A DNA stretch of 64,000 nt from Lentzea alba (GTDB lineage: Bacteria > Actinomycetota > Actinomycetes > Mycobacteriales > Pseudonocardiaceae). Shown piece after piece: positions 25,868 through 35,069 of the stretch; within the stretch, counting starts at the first letter, position 1; every line of letters starts with the position of its first letter. The notes below the pieces were generated by a model. That model was not told the DNA's origin. It made no database searches and was given only the letters and a program-made list of their open reading frames with translations. The stretch spans positions 310,001 to 374,000 of the forward strand of contig NZ_JAAMPJ010000004.1 in NCBI RefSeq assembly GCF_011067745.1, in the 5' to 3' direction. A program made the translations under genes and the position numbers.

Positions 25868-27043
25868 CTACATGCCGTTGATGCCCGCGTGGTACTTCGG
25901 CACTCGCACGGTGATTTTTGTGCCTAGTCCGCAGGCGGTTTCGACTACCAGGCCGTACTCGTCGCCGTAGACGCGCCGCAGCCGTTCGTCGATGTTGCCG
26001 AGCCCGATCCCGGCGGACTCGTCGACCTGCCCGGCCAGCGTCCGGCGGAGCTTCTCGGGATCCATCCCGATGCCGTCGTCCTCGATGGTGATGTGGGCTT
26101 CGGCGCCGCCGTCGTTGGCGTAGATCTGGATGTGCCCGGGCTCGATCTTGCCCTCCATCCCGTGCCGCACCGCGTTCTCCACCAACGGCTGCAAACACAG
26201 GAACGGCACCGTCACCGGCAGCACCTCGGGCGCCACCTGCAAGGTCACCTTGAGCCGTTCGCCGAACCGCGCCCGTTCCAGCGCCAGGTACTGGTCGATC
26301 GACCGCAGTTCCTCGGCCAGCGTCGTGAAGTCGCCGTGGCGGCGGAACGAGTAGCGGGTGAAGTCGGCGAAGTCGAGCAGCAACGTCCGTGCGCGCTCGG
26401 GGTTCGTGCGGACGTACGAAGCGATGGCGGACAACGAGTTGTAGATGAAGTGCGGCGAGATCTGCGCACGCAGCGCCCGCACCTCGGCCTCGACCAACCG
26501 CGTCCGCGAGCGGTCCAGTTCGGCCAGTTCCAACTGACCGGCCGCCCAGCGCGCCACCTGGTTGGTCGCGCGCACGAGCCCGGCCGAGGCCTCCCGCGAG
26601 TAGGCGGCCAGCGTCCCGACCACGCGCCCCTCCACCGTCAATGGCGCGACCACGGCGCAGTTGATCGGGCAGTTCGGTTCGGTGCAGCCGATGTCGAACG
26701 CCTGGGTGCGCCCGGTGAGGAACACGTCCTCGGCCTGCGCCATGGCGTCGGCCGCGTGGTGGTCGGACATCCCTTCCCACGCAACGACTTCCGTCTCGTC
26801 GGTCAGGGCGAGCGCGGGCGTGTCGAGCAACGTGCGCAGGTGGCGCGCGGACTTCTTCGCCGCGTCCGGCACCAGGCCCGCGCGCAACGGCGGTGCGGCG
26901 GACCACGCGGTGTGCAGTGTTTCGTAGGTGACGCGCTGGGCCTCGGTCGAGAGCGACTGCCGGTTGCGCGTGCCCCGCCACAAGACGAGCACGGCCGCTC
27001 CGCCCACGATCAGGATCGCGGCGGCGGTGAGGAAGTCCTGCAT
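25868..27043 (-). CDS. LytS-type sensor histidine kinase with Cys cluster
   Basis: A 391-residue membrane kinase. One transmembrane segment (about 5-22), a GAF-like sensor region (about 45-165) holding Cys120, Cys125 and Cys129 in CTEPNCPINC, then the His_kinase domain ISPHFIYNSLSAI with phospho-acceptor His198 and an HATPase domain (NAVRHG, DDGIGMD, GIGLGNIDERL). It pairs with the LytTR regulator at the start of the same transcript, with a solute symporter between, like the pyruvate-sensing BtsS/BtsT-type systems. The Cys cluster may bind metal or sense redox state. Confidence 0.88.
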   Translation of the reverse strand: MQDFLTAAAILIVGGAAVLVLWRGTRNRQSLSTEAQRVTYETLHTAWSAAPPLRAGLVPDAAKKSARHLRTLLDTPALALTDETEVVAWEGMSDHHAADAMAQAEDVFLTGRTQAFDIGCTEPNCPINCAVVAPLTVEGRVVGTLAAYSREASAGLVRATNQVARWAAGQLELAELDRSRTRLVEAEVRALRAQISPHFIYNSLSAIASYVRTNPERARTLLLDFADFTRYSFRRHGDFTTLAEELRSIDQYLALERARFGERLKVTLQVAPEVLPVTVPFLCLQPLVENAVRHGMEGKIEPGHIQIYANDGGAEAHITIEDDGIGMDPEKLRRTLAGQVDESAGIGLGNIDERLRRVYGDEYGLVVETACGLGTKITVRVPKYHAGINGM

Positions 27044-27056
27044 TCACATCACCTAT

Positions 27057-28799
27057 CTAGCTTCGCTCGTCGGCCGACGAAGATCCGGAGCCGTCCAGCC
27101 CGAGGTTCTCGGGCGCGTGGAGCTTGACCATCGTCTGCTGCACTCCCGGTGGCACGTGCCGTTGGGTGAGCAGCGAGACGACGTACATGACCGTGAAGCC
27201 GAGCGGTACCGTCCACGCGGCGGGGCGGGAGAGCAGCACCTCGTACCAGGCGTTGCCGGTGTCGGTGAGCATCGTGACGAGACCGGCGGTCAGCGCGGGC
27301 ACGCCGCCCGCGAGCATGCCGGCGATGGCACCGACCTTGGTTATCCGCGTCGACCAGATGCCGAGCATCAGCAACGGGCACAAGGAGGACGCGGCCACCG
27401 CGAACGCCAGGCCGACCATGTCCGCGACCGGCATGCCCGTGGCGACGAACGTCATCGCGAGCGGCACGATGCCCGCGAGCATCGCGGAGATCCGGAACCC
27501 GCGCACGCCGCCGAGCCGCAGCACGTCCTGCGACAGCACCCCCGCCAGGGACACGACGAGCCCCGACGACGTCGACAGGAACGCCGCGAAAGCGCCGCCT
27601 GCCACCAAAGCGCCGAGCAACTGGCCGCCGATGCCGTCGATCATCCGGGTCGGCAGCACCAGCACCACGGCGTCCGTCTGGCCGGTCATCAACAACTCGG
27701 GCGTGTAGAGCCGGCCCAGCGCGCCGTACATCGGTGGCATCCAGTAGAACACCGTCAACAGGCCGAGCACGATCAACGTCGTGCGGCGTGCGGCCGTGCC
27801 GTTCGGGTTGGTGTAGAAGCGCACGATCACGTGCGGCAGGCCCATGGTGCCCAGGAACGTCGCGATGATCAGCGAATAGACGCCGTACAACGGGAACTGC
27901 TGGCCGCTCGACTCCGGCAGCGCCCATGACGCGTTGGTGTTGTGGGCCATTGTGGACACGTGGGGGACGGCGCCGCCCTTGGGGAAGACGAACTCCGAGC
28001 CCTGTCCGATGCGGTGGTAGCCGGCGGTCAGGCCGTGGCCGACGGTGTTGACGTACTTGCCGTCGATCTCGCCGATGCCCTTGATGTACAGCGGTTCCTC
28101 GGCGTGGATCATCGTGTCGTGGGGGAACGTGACCTCGGTGTCCTGCCGGAACGCCGGGTACTCCGGCGTGGTCAGCGAGTCCGCGCCGTGCACCTGCCAC
28201 ACGGCGATCAGGAACACGATCGGCACGGTGATCGCGGTCAGCTTGAACCAGTACTGGAACGCCTGCACGAACGTGATCGACCGCATGCCGCCGGACATCA
28301 CGTTCGCGGTCACGACCACCGTCACGATCAGCGCGCCCACCCAGTCCGGCGCACCCGTCACGGTGTTCAGCGTCAGACCGGCGCCTTCCAGCTGCGGCAA
28401 CAGGTACAGCCAGCCGATCGCCAACGCCAGGATCGACGCGACCGCGCGCACACCGCGGGAACGGAAGCGGGCCTCGGCGAAGTCCGGCAGCGTGTACGCC
28501 CCCGAACGCCGCAACGGCGCCGCGACCATCGTCAGCAGCACCAGATATCCGGCCGTGTAGCCGACCGGGAACCACAGCATGTCCGGCCCGTAGGCGAAGA
28601 TCAGCCCGGCGATGCCGACGAACGACGCCGCCGAGAGGTACTCGCCGCCGATCGCGGAAGCGTTCCACCACGGGGAAACCGTGCGCGAGGCGACGTAGAA
28701 GTCAGACGTGGTGCGGGAAACGCGCAGTCCGTAGGTACCGACCAGGATCGTGCCCAGTGCGACGACCAGCACCGCCACGATGGCGTAACCACTCGTCAT
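27057..28799 (-). CDS. Sodium/solute symporter (SSS family, ActP/MctC-like)
   Basis: A 580-residue inner-membrane symporter with about 13 transmembrane segments. Family marks: ASRTVSPWWNASAIGGEYLSAASF near the N-terminus (given in part as SPWWNASAIGGEYLSA), GYTAGYLVLL, LPDFAEARF and STSSGLVVS, the sodium-site-like motif. This matches the acetate/pyruvate branch (ActP/MctC). A long periplasmic insert (about 205-285) is present. GTG start overlaps the upstream stop by 4 nt. Likely imports a small monocarboxylate under control of the flanking LytS/LytTR pair. Confidence 0.88.
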   Translation of the reverse strand: MTSGYAIVAVLVVALGTILVGTYGLRVSRTTSDFYVASRTVSPWWNASAIGGEYLSAASFVGIAGLIFAYGPDMLWFPVGYTAGYLVLLTMVAAPLRRSGAYTLPDFAEARFRSRGVRAVASILALAIGWLYLLPQLEGAGLTLNTVTGAPDWVGALIVTVVVTANVMSGGMRSITFVQAFQYWFKLTAITVPIVFLIAVWQVHGADSLTTPEYPAFRQDTEVTFPHDTMIHAEEPLYIKGIGEIDGKYVNTVGHGLTAGYHRIGQGSEFVFPKGGAVPHVSTMAHNTNASWALPESSGQQFPLYGVYSLIIATFLGTMGLPHVIVRFYTNPNGTAARRTTLIVLGLLTVFYWMPPMYGALGRLYTPELLMTGQTDAVVLVLPTRMIDGIGGQLLGALVAGGAFAAFLSTSSGLVVSLAGVLSQDVLRLGGVRGFRISAMLAGIVPLAMTFVATGMPVADMVGLAFAVAASSLCPLLMLGIWSTRITKVGAIAGMLAGGVPALTAGLVTMLTDTGNAWYEVLLSRPAAWTVPLGFTVMYVVSLLTQRHVPPGVQQTMVKLHAPENLGLDGSGSSSADERS

Positions 28800-29200
28800 G
28801 GACGTTCGACCAGCTCCGCGAACTCGCGTTCACTGCGCTCGGCCTGCCGCACGTAGAACCAGCCCGCCAGCAGCAGCATCGGGAACGTCACCACGCACAG
28901 CAGGAACCACGGCAGCCCGAGCCCGAGGATCCGGGACTTCCCGAGCTCCGGCTCGATCGAGAACAGCAGCGGCAACAGGCCGAGAGCGCCACCCGCCACC
29001 AAACACACCGACAGGCCCAACCGCCGTTGCGCCCTGATCAGCGTGCGCATGTACACGGCGCCGAGCTCGCTCTGTTCGTTGATCTCGCGCGTGCCCGAGT
29101 ACGGGCGACGCGCACGGGGAGCCCTGGTGCGCGGGCTGGTCACCACCACCCGCTGGGTCGGCTTCGGCTCCGGTCCCTTCGGGGGTGGTGGCGTCGTCAC
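28796..29200 (-). CDS. Two-TM accessory membrane protein of the symporter
   Basis: A 134-residue protein: Pro/Arg-rich cytosolic N-terminus (1-45), two transmembrane segments (about 60-80 and 95-117) and a charged C-terminal helix (ERSEREFAELVE). Small two-TM proteins of the DUF485 type regularly precede SSS acetate symporters; this one occupies that position, with GTGA/ATGA-type 4-nt overlaps on both sides, but sequence similarity to DUF485 is not clear by eye. Confidence 0.7.
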   Translation of the reverse strand: MTTPPPPKGPEPKPTQRVVVTSPRTRAPRARRPYSGTREINEQSELGAVYMRTLIRAQRRLGLSVCLVAGGALGLLPLLFSIEPELGKSRILGLGLPWFLLCVVTFPMLLLAGWFYVRQAERSEREFAELVERP

Positions 29201-30108
29201 GACCCCAGCCCGTTTCTCGGTTGCGCGGCACCGGCGGGCGTGGCCTGACCCGGCACGGGGGTGGGCCGGGCGCGCCGCACCAGCAGCTGCCGCAGGTGCC
29301 TCGCGTGCCGGCGGCTGACCGGCAGCACCGCGCCGCCGATCGTGACGCTCAGGTGCCCGTCCTCCAGGCGCATCTCGTCGATGTGGCCGAGCGACACCAG
29401 GTGGCTGCGGTGGATGCGGACGAATCCCGCGCTGCGCCAGCGTTCTTCGAGACCGTTCAACGCCGCGCGCACCAGGCCGCTGCCGGTCGCGGTGTGCAGG
29501 CGGGCGTAGTCGCCGTGCGCCTCCACGTACCGGATGTCGGCGAGCCGGATGAACCGCGTGACGCCACCGAGCTCGACGGGGATGACCTCGTCACCCATCT
29601 CCGGCGGCGTGGCGTTCGCGGACTGCGCGGGCGTGGGCGTCGTGGGTTCGCCGCCCGTCTTGGAGTCCCAGACCTCGTGCACGATGCGGTGCACGGACTC
29701 GGCGAGCCGTTCCGGCCGCACCGGCTTGAGCAGGTAGTCGAGTGCCTTGAGCTCGAACGCCTCCACCGCCGGCTGCTGGTGCGCCGTCACGAACACCACG
29801 GGCGGCGGCTGCGCGAACCGCGACAGCACGCGGGCGAGGTCGAGACCGTCGAGCCCCGGCATGCGGATGTCGAGGAACACCGCGTCCAACGGCTGCCCGG
29901 CGTCCATCGCGCGGTGCAGCACCCGAAGCGCCTTGGTGGCGTCGGTGACCGCTTCCACGTGAGCGATGCGCGGATCGCAGCGCAACAGGTACACGAGGTC
30001 TTCCAACGCGGGCGCCTCGTCGTCGACGGCGAGCACCCGGAGGGATCGCTCGAGGCTGCCACGTCGATCCGGCCCCTCGCAGATGGGGCAGGGCAGACCT
30101 GAGGTCAT
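29197..30108 (-). CDS. LytTR-family response regulator
   Basis: A 303-residue regulator. Receiver domain about 22-140 with phospho-acceptor Asp in VFLDIRMPGLDG and Lys in LLKPV; a linker rich in Pro/Thr; LytTR DNA-binding domain about 175-280 (RFIRLADIRYVEAHGDYARLH in parts: RYVEAHGDYARLHT, FVRIHRSHLVSL). First gene of the regulator - small membrane protein - symporter - kinase transcript. N-terminal residues before the receiver include CPIC, which may be non-native if a later start is used. Confidence 0.88.
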   Translation of the reverse strand: MTSGLPCPICEGPDRRGSLERSLRVLAVDDEAPALEDLVYLLRCDPRIAHVEAVTDATKALRVLHRAMDAGQPLDAVFLDIRMPGLDGLDLARVLSRFAQPPPVVFVTAHQQPAVEAFELKALDYLLKPVRPERLAESVHRIVHEVWDSKTGGEPTTPTPAQSANATPPEMGDEVIPVELGGVTRFIRLADIRYVEAHGDYARLHTATGSGLVRAALNGLEERWRSAGFVRIHRSHLVSLGHIDEMRLEDGHLSVTIGGAVLPVSRRHARHLRQLLVRRARPTPVPGQATPAGAAQPRNGLGS

Positions 30109-30439
30109 TCGAGATCGAGTCCAAACTGTGTACGGCCGATCCTCACGTGGCGGCGATTAGACCATGATCGGTCAGCGCACGCCTGGTGAGCCGAGGGCGT
30201 AGGATACGCGATCATGCACCCTCACGGAGGGTGACTCGCCGAAGAGGTCCGGTTGCCCAGCGTGTGCACCGACGGTTTCCCCCTCCTCCCCCGGAAAGCC
30301 CGATCGGGCGCATCATCCGTCAGCGAGAGGACGTGCCGGAACCCTCCGAACGGGTGTGTCTCGGCACCGAGACGAAAACCGCTATCACGCAGCGTGCAGT
30401 TGCCTGGTCAGCCAGGCCTCGCCAGGTCGGCGATTCCGT
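30109..30439. other. Intergenic region upstream of the LytTR gene
   Basis: 331 bases without a convincing gene. Near-palindrome GACCATGATCGGTC sits around 30160-30173, a possible operator. TAGGAT (30200-30205) followed by an ATG at 30214 could start a leaderless plus-strand transcript whose frame closes after six codons. No riboswitch core or tRNA was recognised. Confidence 0.4.
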
Positions 30440-30724
30440 TCAGACCCGACCGGCCCTGGGCTTCACCGCCAGCGCGTCACCGAGCGTGATCTCCAGCTCG
30501 ATGAAGGACTCCTCCGCGCGCCGGGCGGCGACGCTCACCGACGCGGCCGCGGCGGGTCCGATGAGTCTGCGGGTGGGCGCGCGCAGCGCCTGGATGGCCT
30601 CGGACCACTGGTTCGACAGCTTGGCGAGGCCGCTCAGGGTGTCGACGAGGTCTTCGGTGTTGTCCGGCGGTGAGGCGATGATCTCCGCCAGCCGGTCGCG
30701 CAGGGCGTCCAGTGCGGGGTCCAC
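30440..30724 (-). CDS. Small helical hypothetical protein
   Basis: A 94-residue, helix-rich protein without recognised family. It begins DPALDALRDRLAEII and contains LVDTLSGLAKLSNQWSEAI, patterns of amphipathic helices that could form a coiled-coil or four-helix bundle. The GTG at 30724 is preceded by GGGAGGA at correct distance; the longer open frame upstream (to 30823) lacks a site. No neighbour shares its strand closely, so no functional context. Confidence 0.6.
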   Translation of the reverse strand: MDPALDALRDRLAEIIASPPDNTEDLVDTLSGLAKLSNQWSEAIQALRAPTRRLIGPAAAASVSVAARRAEESFIELEITLGDALAVKPRAGRV

Positions 30725-31286
30725 GTCAATCCTCCCGTCGTGTCGCGGCAGAGGGGAGAGGACGAGTGCGAACATTTCCCCCACTGGGCAACACCATATC
30801 TCGACCGAGGTGGTCCAGCGCAATGATGTTGCCCCGCCCAGGCTACCCGGTCAATCGCACGGCATTGCGTCTCAACAGGCACTCGTCTCAATTGGTCTCG
30901 TTCTTATGTCGGCCGGTTGAAATGACGTGGTTTCGACGTTCAGTCGATGTTGTTCGACATCGTGTCGATTCTACGTGCCTGGTGGGCCGGGTGGCGCCCG
31001 AGGTGTTGGACCGAAGTGGTGTGTCCTGGGTCGCAACACCGCCACATTGAGTTGCCCGGTTGCCGGTTCTGTGCAGACGTATTAACTCTTTTGTCGCAGG
31101 GTTCAGTCGTTCGGGTTCATACAGGTTTATCGAAGCGTGTTCTCGACGCGCCTGGTTTGACACGTCATTCCTGCCGCTCTTGATGACGGTCGCGGCATTC
31201 AGCCCCGAACTCCGCCGTCGGCCTGGCCCTCTGCGGGTACCGCAACGAGACCTTCGAGGCCGAACGAGCGCTGCAGGGGGTCGGGC
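30725..31286. other. Gene-poor, lower-GC stretch
   Basis: About 560 bases with visibly lower GC than the neighbours between 30840 and 31200 and no coding frame that looks protein-like. TTGACA near 31157 could be a -35 for the plus-strand gene at 31287. The base composition break and the broken gene beside it suggest an acquired or decaying segment. Confidence 0.4.
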
Positions 31287-32595
31287 ATGACCTCAGAGGT
31301 GCGTGCGGACCATCACGGGGAAGAGCGGCTCGTCGGCCTGGGTGAGTGGGTCGATTCCGATCTTCTGGAACGGCACGGAGGCACTGAGGTCGAGCGTCAC
31401 GAGTTCTACGGCCACGTGTACCAGGCCATGCGGAGGGCGCGGGCCGGGTTGCCTTGTGTGGCGGTGCTTTCGGTGACCTGCCGGGTCGACGAGCTCATCA
31501 ACGTCAGCGCGGTCATGCGCCGGCGAAACGGCGTTGAAGAGTGGCTCGACCGGGAGAACGTCTGGCGAGCGAAGCCCCGGGACCTCGACGGGCTGTTCTG
31601 GTTGCCCATCAGCGAAGAGGAGCTCGAAAGTCTCAAGTGGAGGGTCGTCAGCCCGGACTGGTTCGCGGTGAGCCGGTGGGGGGCCGAGCCGCACGCGTTG
31701 GTGCGGAAGATCCCGTCGGCGGAGGAGGCGTTCACACGCGAGCTGCGGTGGCAGTCGAGTGATCTGCTGGGGCGACCGCAGCTCCGCAAGGAGAAGCTCT
31801 CCGGCGAGCTCGAAGCCCGCGAGGTGCGGGCCGCCATCGATCAGAGTGCGGGCCGAGCGGTATCACGCGCGAGGAGAGCACCACTACTTCGCGCTGTGGC
31901 CGAAGGTCGAGTTCGAGCCGAAGAATCCGCCCTCCGTGATCAGACGGTCGGCGGCGGGGGAGGAGGTCCACGTCGGGCACCGCGGCTGGGTGCCGTCAGG
32001 GGTGGTCGGCGGGATCGAACGGGGTGACTTCTCGTTCTACCGGCCCCTGCCGGTCAGTGAGCAGGAGGCCGAGGCGATCATCGCGCGGCAGGTCGCGCCG
32101 CGGTGTTTCCTGGTGCTGGACGAAGAGGACGGACGTGACCTGCCGGTCGCGGTGGTGCGGGTGCACGGGGAGCGCGAGGAGGCGTTCACGCGCGACCTCC
32201 TCGGGTGGGGGCCGGCGGAGCTGCTGAACGGACTCGGCGGCGGGCTGCGCGTCGAAGAGCTCCCTCCTGGCACGAACGGGAACAGCCAGGCGTACTCGCT
32301 GTCGATGAAGCTGCGCAAGCGCCGGCGCGCCGAGTGGGCGGGCCCGCACTGGTACTACGCGCTCTTCAAGGACCCGGTCGCCGCGCTCGACCTCGCCAAC
32401 GCGCACGCCCTCGTCCGGACGAGGGCCGCCGACGACTCCGACGAGCACAGCTACCGCGATGGAGCGTGGAGCTACTCCTGGATGCGTGAGGACATCAGAC
32501 GCGACAGGTCTGACGACGAGTGCGTGCCGATCAGCCCGGACGAGGCGCAATGCCTCATGAAACGTCTGCAGCTCAGAGGCGGCCGACGTCCGTGA
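31287..32595 (+). pseudogene. Frameshifted tandem-repeat protein, family unknown
   Basis: Two overlapping frames read as one protein. The first (31287 onward, ATG after GCAGGGGG) has LFWLPISEEELES and SAEEAFTREL; the second, one base ahead, has FYRPLPVSEQEAEA and REEAFTRDL at the same spacing, so they are two copies of one domain of about 150 residues. The switch falls near 31841-31850; dropping one A in atcagagtg joins AAIDQ to VRAERYHARG. After the second copy come AEWAGPHWYYALFKDP and a charged C-terminus. Either a 1-bp insertion (pseudogene or sequencing error) or two genes with a GTG at 31846. No function assignable. Confidence 0.55.
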
Positions 32596-35059
32596 TGGTC
32601 ACGACCGCCTCGCCCAGTTCGTCGGACGCCGCCAGGTCGACCTCCGCGTTGAAGCCCCAGTCCTTGTCGCCGGCCGGGTCCTCGAAGATCTGCCGGCACA
32701 CCCAGCGCTCGCGCTCGACGTTGATGATCAGGAACGCCGGGCCGCGCGCGTTCGGGCCCGCGCCGATGTCCGAGTGCTCCTCGAAGTACGGCTCCAGGGC
32801 GTCCATCCACTCCTTGGCCGTCCAGCCCGACTCGTGGTCGAGCTCGCCCAGGGAGTACCAGTCGCGTTTCGCGGCCAGTTCGACGCGGCGGAACAGGGCG
32901 TTGCGGACGAGCACGCGGAACGCGCGGACGTTGCGGGTGACGGCGGGCGGCAGGTCGACGCGGACCTCCTCGACGACGCCGTCCGGGTTGGTGAGCTTCT
33001 CCCACTCGTCGATCAGCGACGAGTCGACCTGGCGGACGAGCTCGCCGAGCCACGAGATCAGGTCCTGCAGCTCCTCGGTCTTCGCCTCCTCCGGCACCGT
33101 CTGCGACAGCGCCTTGTAGGCGTCGGCCAGGTACCGCAGAACGAGCCCCTCGGAGCGTGCGAGGCCGTAGAACGACACGTACTCCGTGAACGTCATCGCG
33201 CGTTCGTACATGTCGCGCACGACGCCCTTGGGCGACAACGAGTAATCACCCACCCACGGGTGGCCACGGCGGTAGGTCAGGAACGCGGCTTCGAGCAGGT
33301 CGCCCAGCGGCTTCGGGTACGTGACCTCGTCGAGCAGTTCCATGCGCTGGTCGTACTCGATGCCGTCGGCCTTCATCGCGCCGATCGCCTCGCCGCGCGC
33401 CTTGTGCTCCTGCGCGCCCAGGATCTGCCGCGGATCGTCCAAAGTAGACTCGATCACCGACAGCACGTCCAGCGCGTAGCCGGGTGCCTCGCGGTCCAGC
33501 AGCTCGATGGCGGCCAGCGCGAACGGTGACAGCGGCTGGTTCAGCGCGAAGTTGAACTGCAGGTCGACGGTCAGCCGGAAGTCGTCGCCGTCGCGTTCCA
33601 CCACGCCCGCCGCGACCAGCGCCCGGTACATCGCGAGCGCGCGCTTGATGTGCCTGAGCTGCTTCGGCCGGTCCTCGTGGTTGTCCTCCAGCAGGTGCCG
33701 CATGGCCGCGAACGCGCCACCGCCGGGGCGGCCGATCACGTTCAGCAGCATCGCGTGCGAGACCTGGAACGACGAGGTCAACGGCTCCGGTTCGGCGCCG
33801 ACGAGCCGTTCGAACGTCGACTCGCTCCACGAGACGAACCCGTCCGGAGCCTTCTTGCGCACGACCTTGCGGCGCTTCTTCGGGTCGTCGCCCGCCTTCG
33901 CCAGCGCCTTGATGTTCTCGACCTCGTGTTCGGGCGCCTGCACGACGACCGTGCCGATCGTGTCGAAGCCCGCGCGGCCCGCCCGGCCGGCGATCTGGTG
34001 GAACTCACGGGCCTTCAGGATTCGCGTGCGCGTGCCGTCGTACTTCGAGAGAGCGGTGAACACGACCGTGCGGATCGGCACGTTGATGCCGACGCCCAAG
34101 GTGTCCGTGCCGCAGATGACCTTCAGCAGACCGGCCTGCGCGAGCTGTTCGACGAGCCGCCGGTACTTCGGCAGCATGCCGGCGTGGTGCACGCCGATGC
34201 CGTGCCGCACGAGCCGCGACAGCGTCTTGCCGAACCCCGAGGAGAACCGGAAGTTGCCGATCGTGGCGGCGATGGCCTCCTTCTCGGGCTTCGTGGCGAC
34301 GTTCACGCTCATCAACGACTGCGCGCGCTCCAGCGCCGCGGCCTGGGTGAAGTGCACGACGTAGATCGGCGCCTCACGGCCGTGCAGCAGGTCTTCGATC
34401 GTCTCGTGCAACGGCGTGGAGACGTACTGGAAGTTCAACGGCACCGGACGCTGCGCCGAACGGACCACCGCGGTCGGGCGGCCGGTGCGCCTGGCCAGGT
34501 CCTTCTCGAAGAACGTGACGTCGCCCAGCGTCGCCGACATCAGCAGGAACTGGGCCTGCGGCAGCTCGACCAGCGGCACCTGCCACGCCCAGCCGCGGTC
34601 GGGCTCGCTGTAGAAGTGGAACTCGTCCATCACGACCTGGCCGACGTCGGCCCGGGCGCCGTCGCGCAGCGCGATGTTCGCGAGGATCTCCGCGGTGCAG
34701 CAGATGATGGGCGCCTGGTCGTTCACCGAGGCGTCGCCGGTCATCATGCCGACGTTCTCCGGCCCGAAGACGTCGCACAGCGCGAAGAACTTCTCCGAGA
34801 CCAGCGCCTTGATCGGCGCGGTGTAGAAGCTGCGCTGGTTGCCCGCCATCGCGACCAGGTGGGCGCCGATGGCCACCAGGCTCTTGCCCGACCCGGTCGG
34901 GGTGCTGAGGATGACGTTCGCGCCGGAAACGAGTTCGATCACGGCCTCCTCCTGCGCCGGGTACAGCGCGAGGCCGCGTTCGGCGGCCCAGTGGGAGAAG
35001 GTGTCGAACAGTTCGTCTTCGTCGGCGATCGAGGTGAGCCGGTCCGTAAGTGCAGTCAT
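32573..35059 (-). CDS. DEAD/DEAH-box RNA helicase, Ski2/Mtr4-like with DUF3516
   Basis: An 828-residue cytosolic superfamily 2 helicase. Motifs in order: TPTGSGKS (53-60), DEFH (145-148), SAT (175-177), HHAGMLPKYR, GTDTLGVGIN and HQIAGRAGRAG. After about residue 400 comes the DUF3516 region typical of actinobacterial members (SWSESTFERLVG, PLSPFALAAIELLD). It likely unwinds structured RNA in decay or ribosome biogenesis. ATG start, ten bases from the glutamine-synthetase-like gene upstream on the same strand; its 3' end overlaps the broken gene by 23 nt. Confidence 0.9.
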   Translation of the reverse strand: MTALTDRLTSIADEDELFDTFSHWAAERGLALYPAQEEAVIELVSGANVILSTPTGSGKSLVAIGAHLVAMAGNQRSFYTAPIKALVSEKFFALCDVFGPENVGMMTGDASVNDQAPIICCTAEILANIALRDGARADVGQVVMDEFHFYSEPDRGWAWQVPLVELPQAQFLLMSATLGDVTFFEKDLARRTGRPTAVVRSAQRPVPLNFQYVSTPLHETIEDLLHGREAPIYVVHFTQAAALERAQSLMSVNVATKPEKEAIAATIGNFRFSSGFGKTLSRLVRHGIGVHHAGMLPKYRRLVEQLAQAGLLKVICGTDTLGVGINVPIRTVVFTALSKYDGTRTRILKAREFHQIAGRAGRAGFDTIGTVVVQAPEHEVENIKALAKAGDDPKKRRKVVRKKAPDGFVSWSESTFERLVGAEPEPLTSSFQVSHAMLLNVIGRPGGGAFAAMRHLLEDNHEDRPKQLRHIKRALAMYRALVAAGVVERDGDDFRLTVDLQFNFALNQPLSPFALAAIELLDREAPGYALDVLSVIESTLDDPRQILGAQEHKARGEAIGAMKADGIEYDQRMELLDEVTYPKPLGDLLEAAFLTYRRGHPWVGDYSLSPKGVVRDMYERAMTFTEYVSFYGLARSEGLVLRYLADAYKALSQTVPEEAKTEELQDLISWLGELVRQVDSSLIDEWEKLTNPDGVVEEVRVDLPPAVTRNVRAFRVLVRNALFRRVELAAKRDWYSLGELDHESGWTAKEWMDALEPYFEEHSDIGAGPNARGPAFLIINVERERWVCRQIFEDPAGDKDWGFNAEVDLAASDELGEAVVTITDVGRL

Positions 35060-35069
35060 CGCAGGTGAA

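Noticed and set aside
30200..30234. Leaderless-looking six-codon frame after TAGGAT
   Set aside because: Too short to call a gene; no downstream plus-strand gene it could control was found.
30220..30440. Possible c-di-AMP-type riboswitch
   Set aside because: Isolated look-alike pieces (ggagggtga, ccgaacggg) are present, but the conserved order and core of that riboswitch are not.
30888..31163. 91-residue minus-strand frame in the low-GC region
   Set aside because: No ribosome site, no family and amino acid composition unlike neighbouring proteins.
31200..31290. Plus-strand frame reading AVGLALCGYRNETFEAERAL just before 31287
   Set aside because: Looks protein-like over about 30 residues but lacks a start and closes soon; could be a gene remnant, not supportable.
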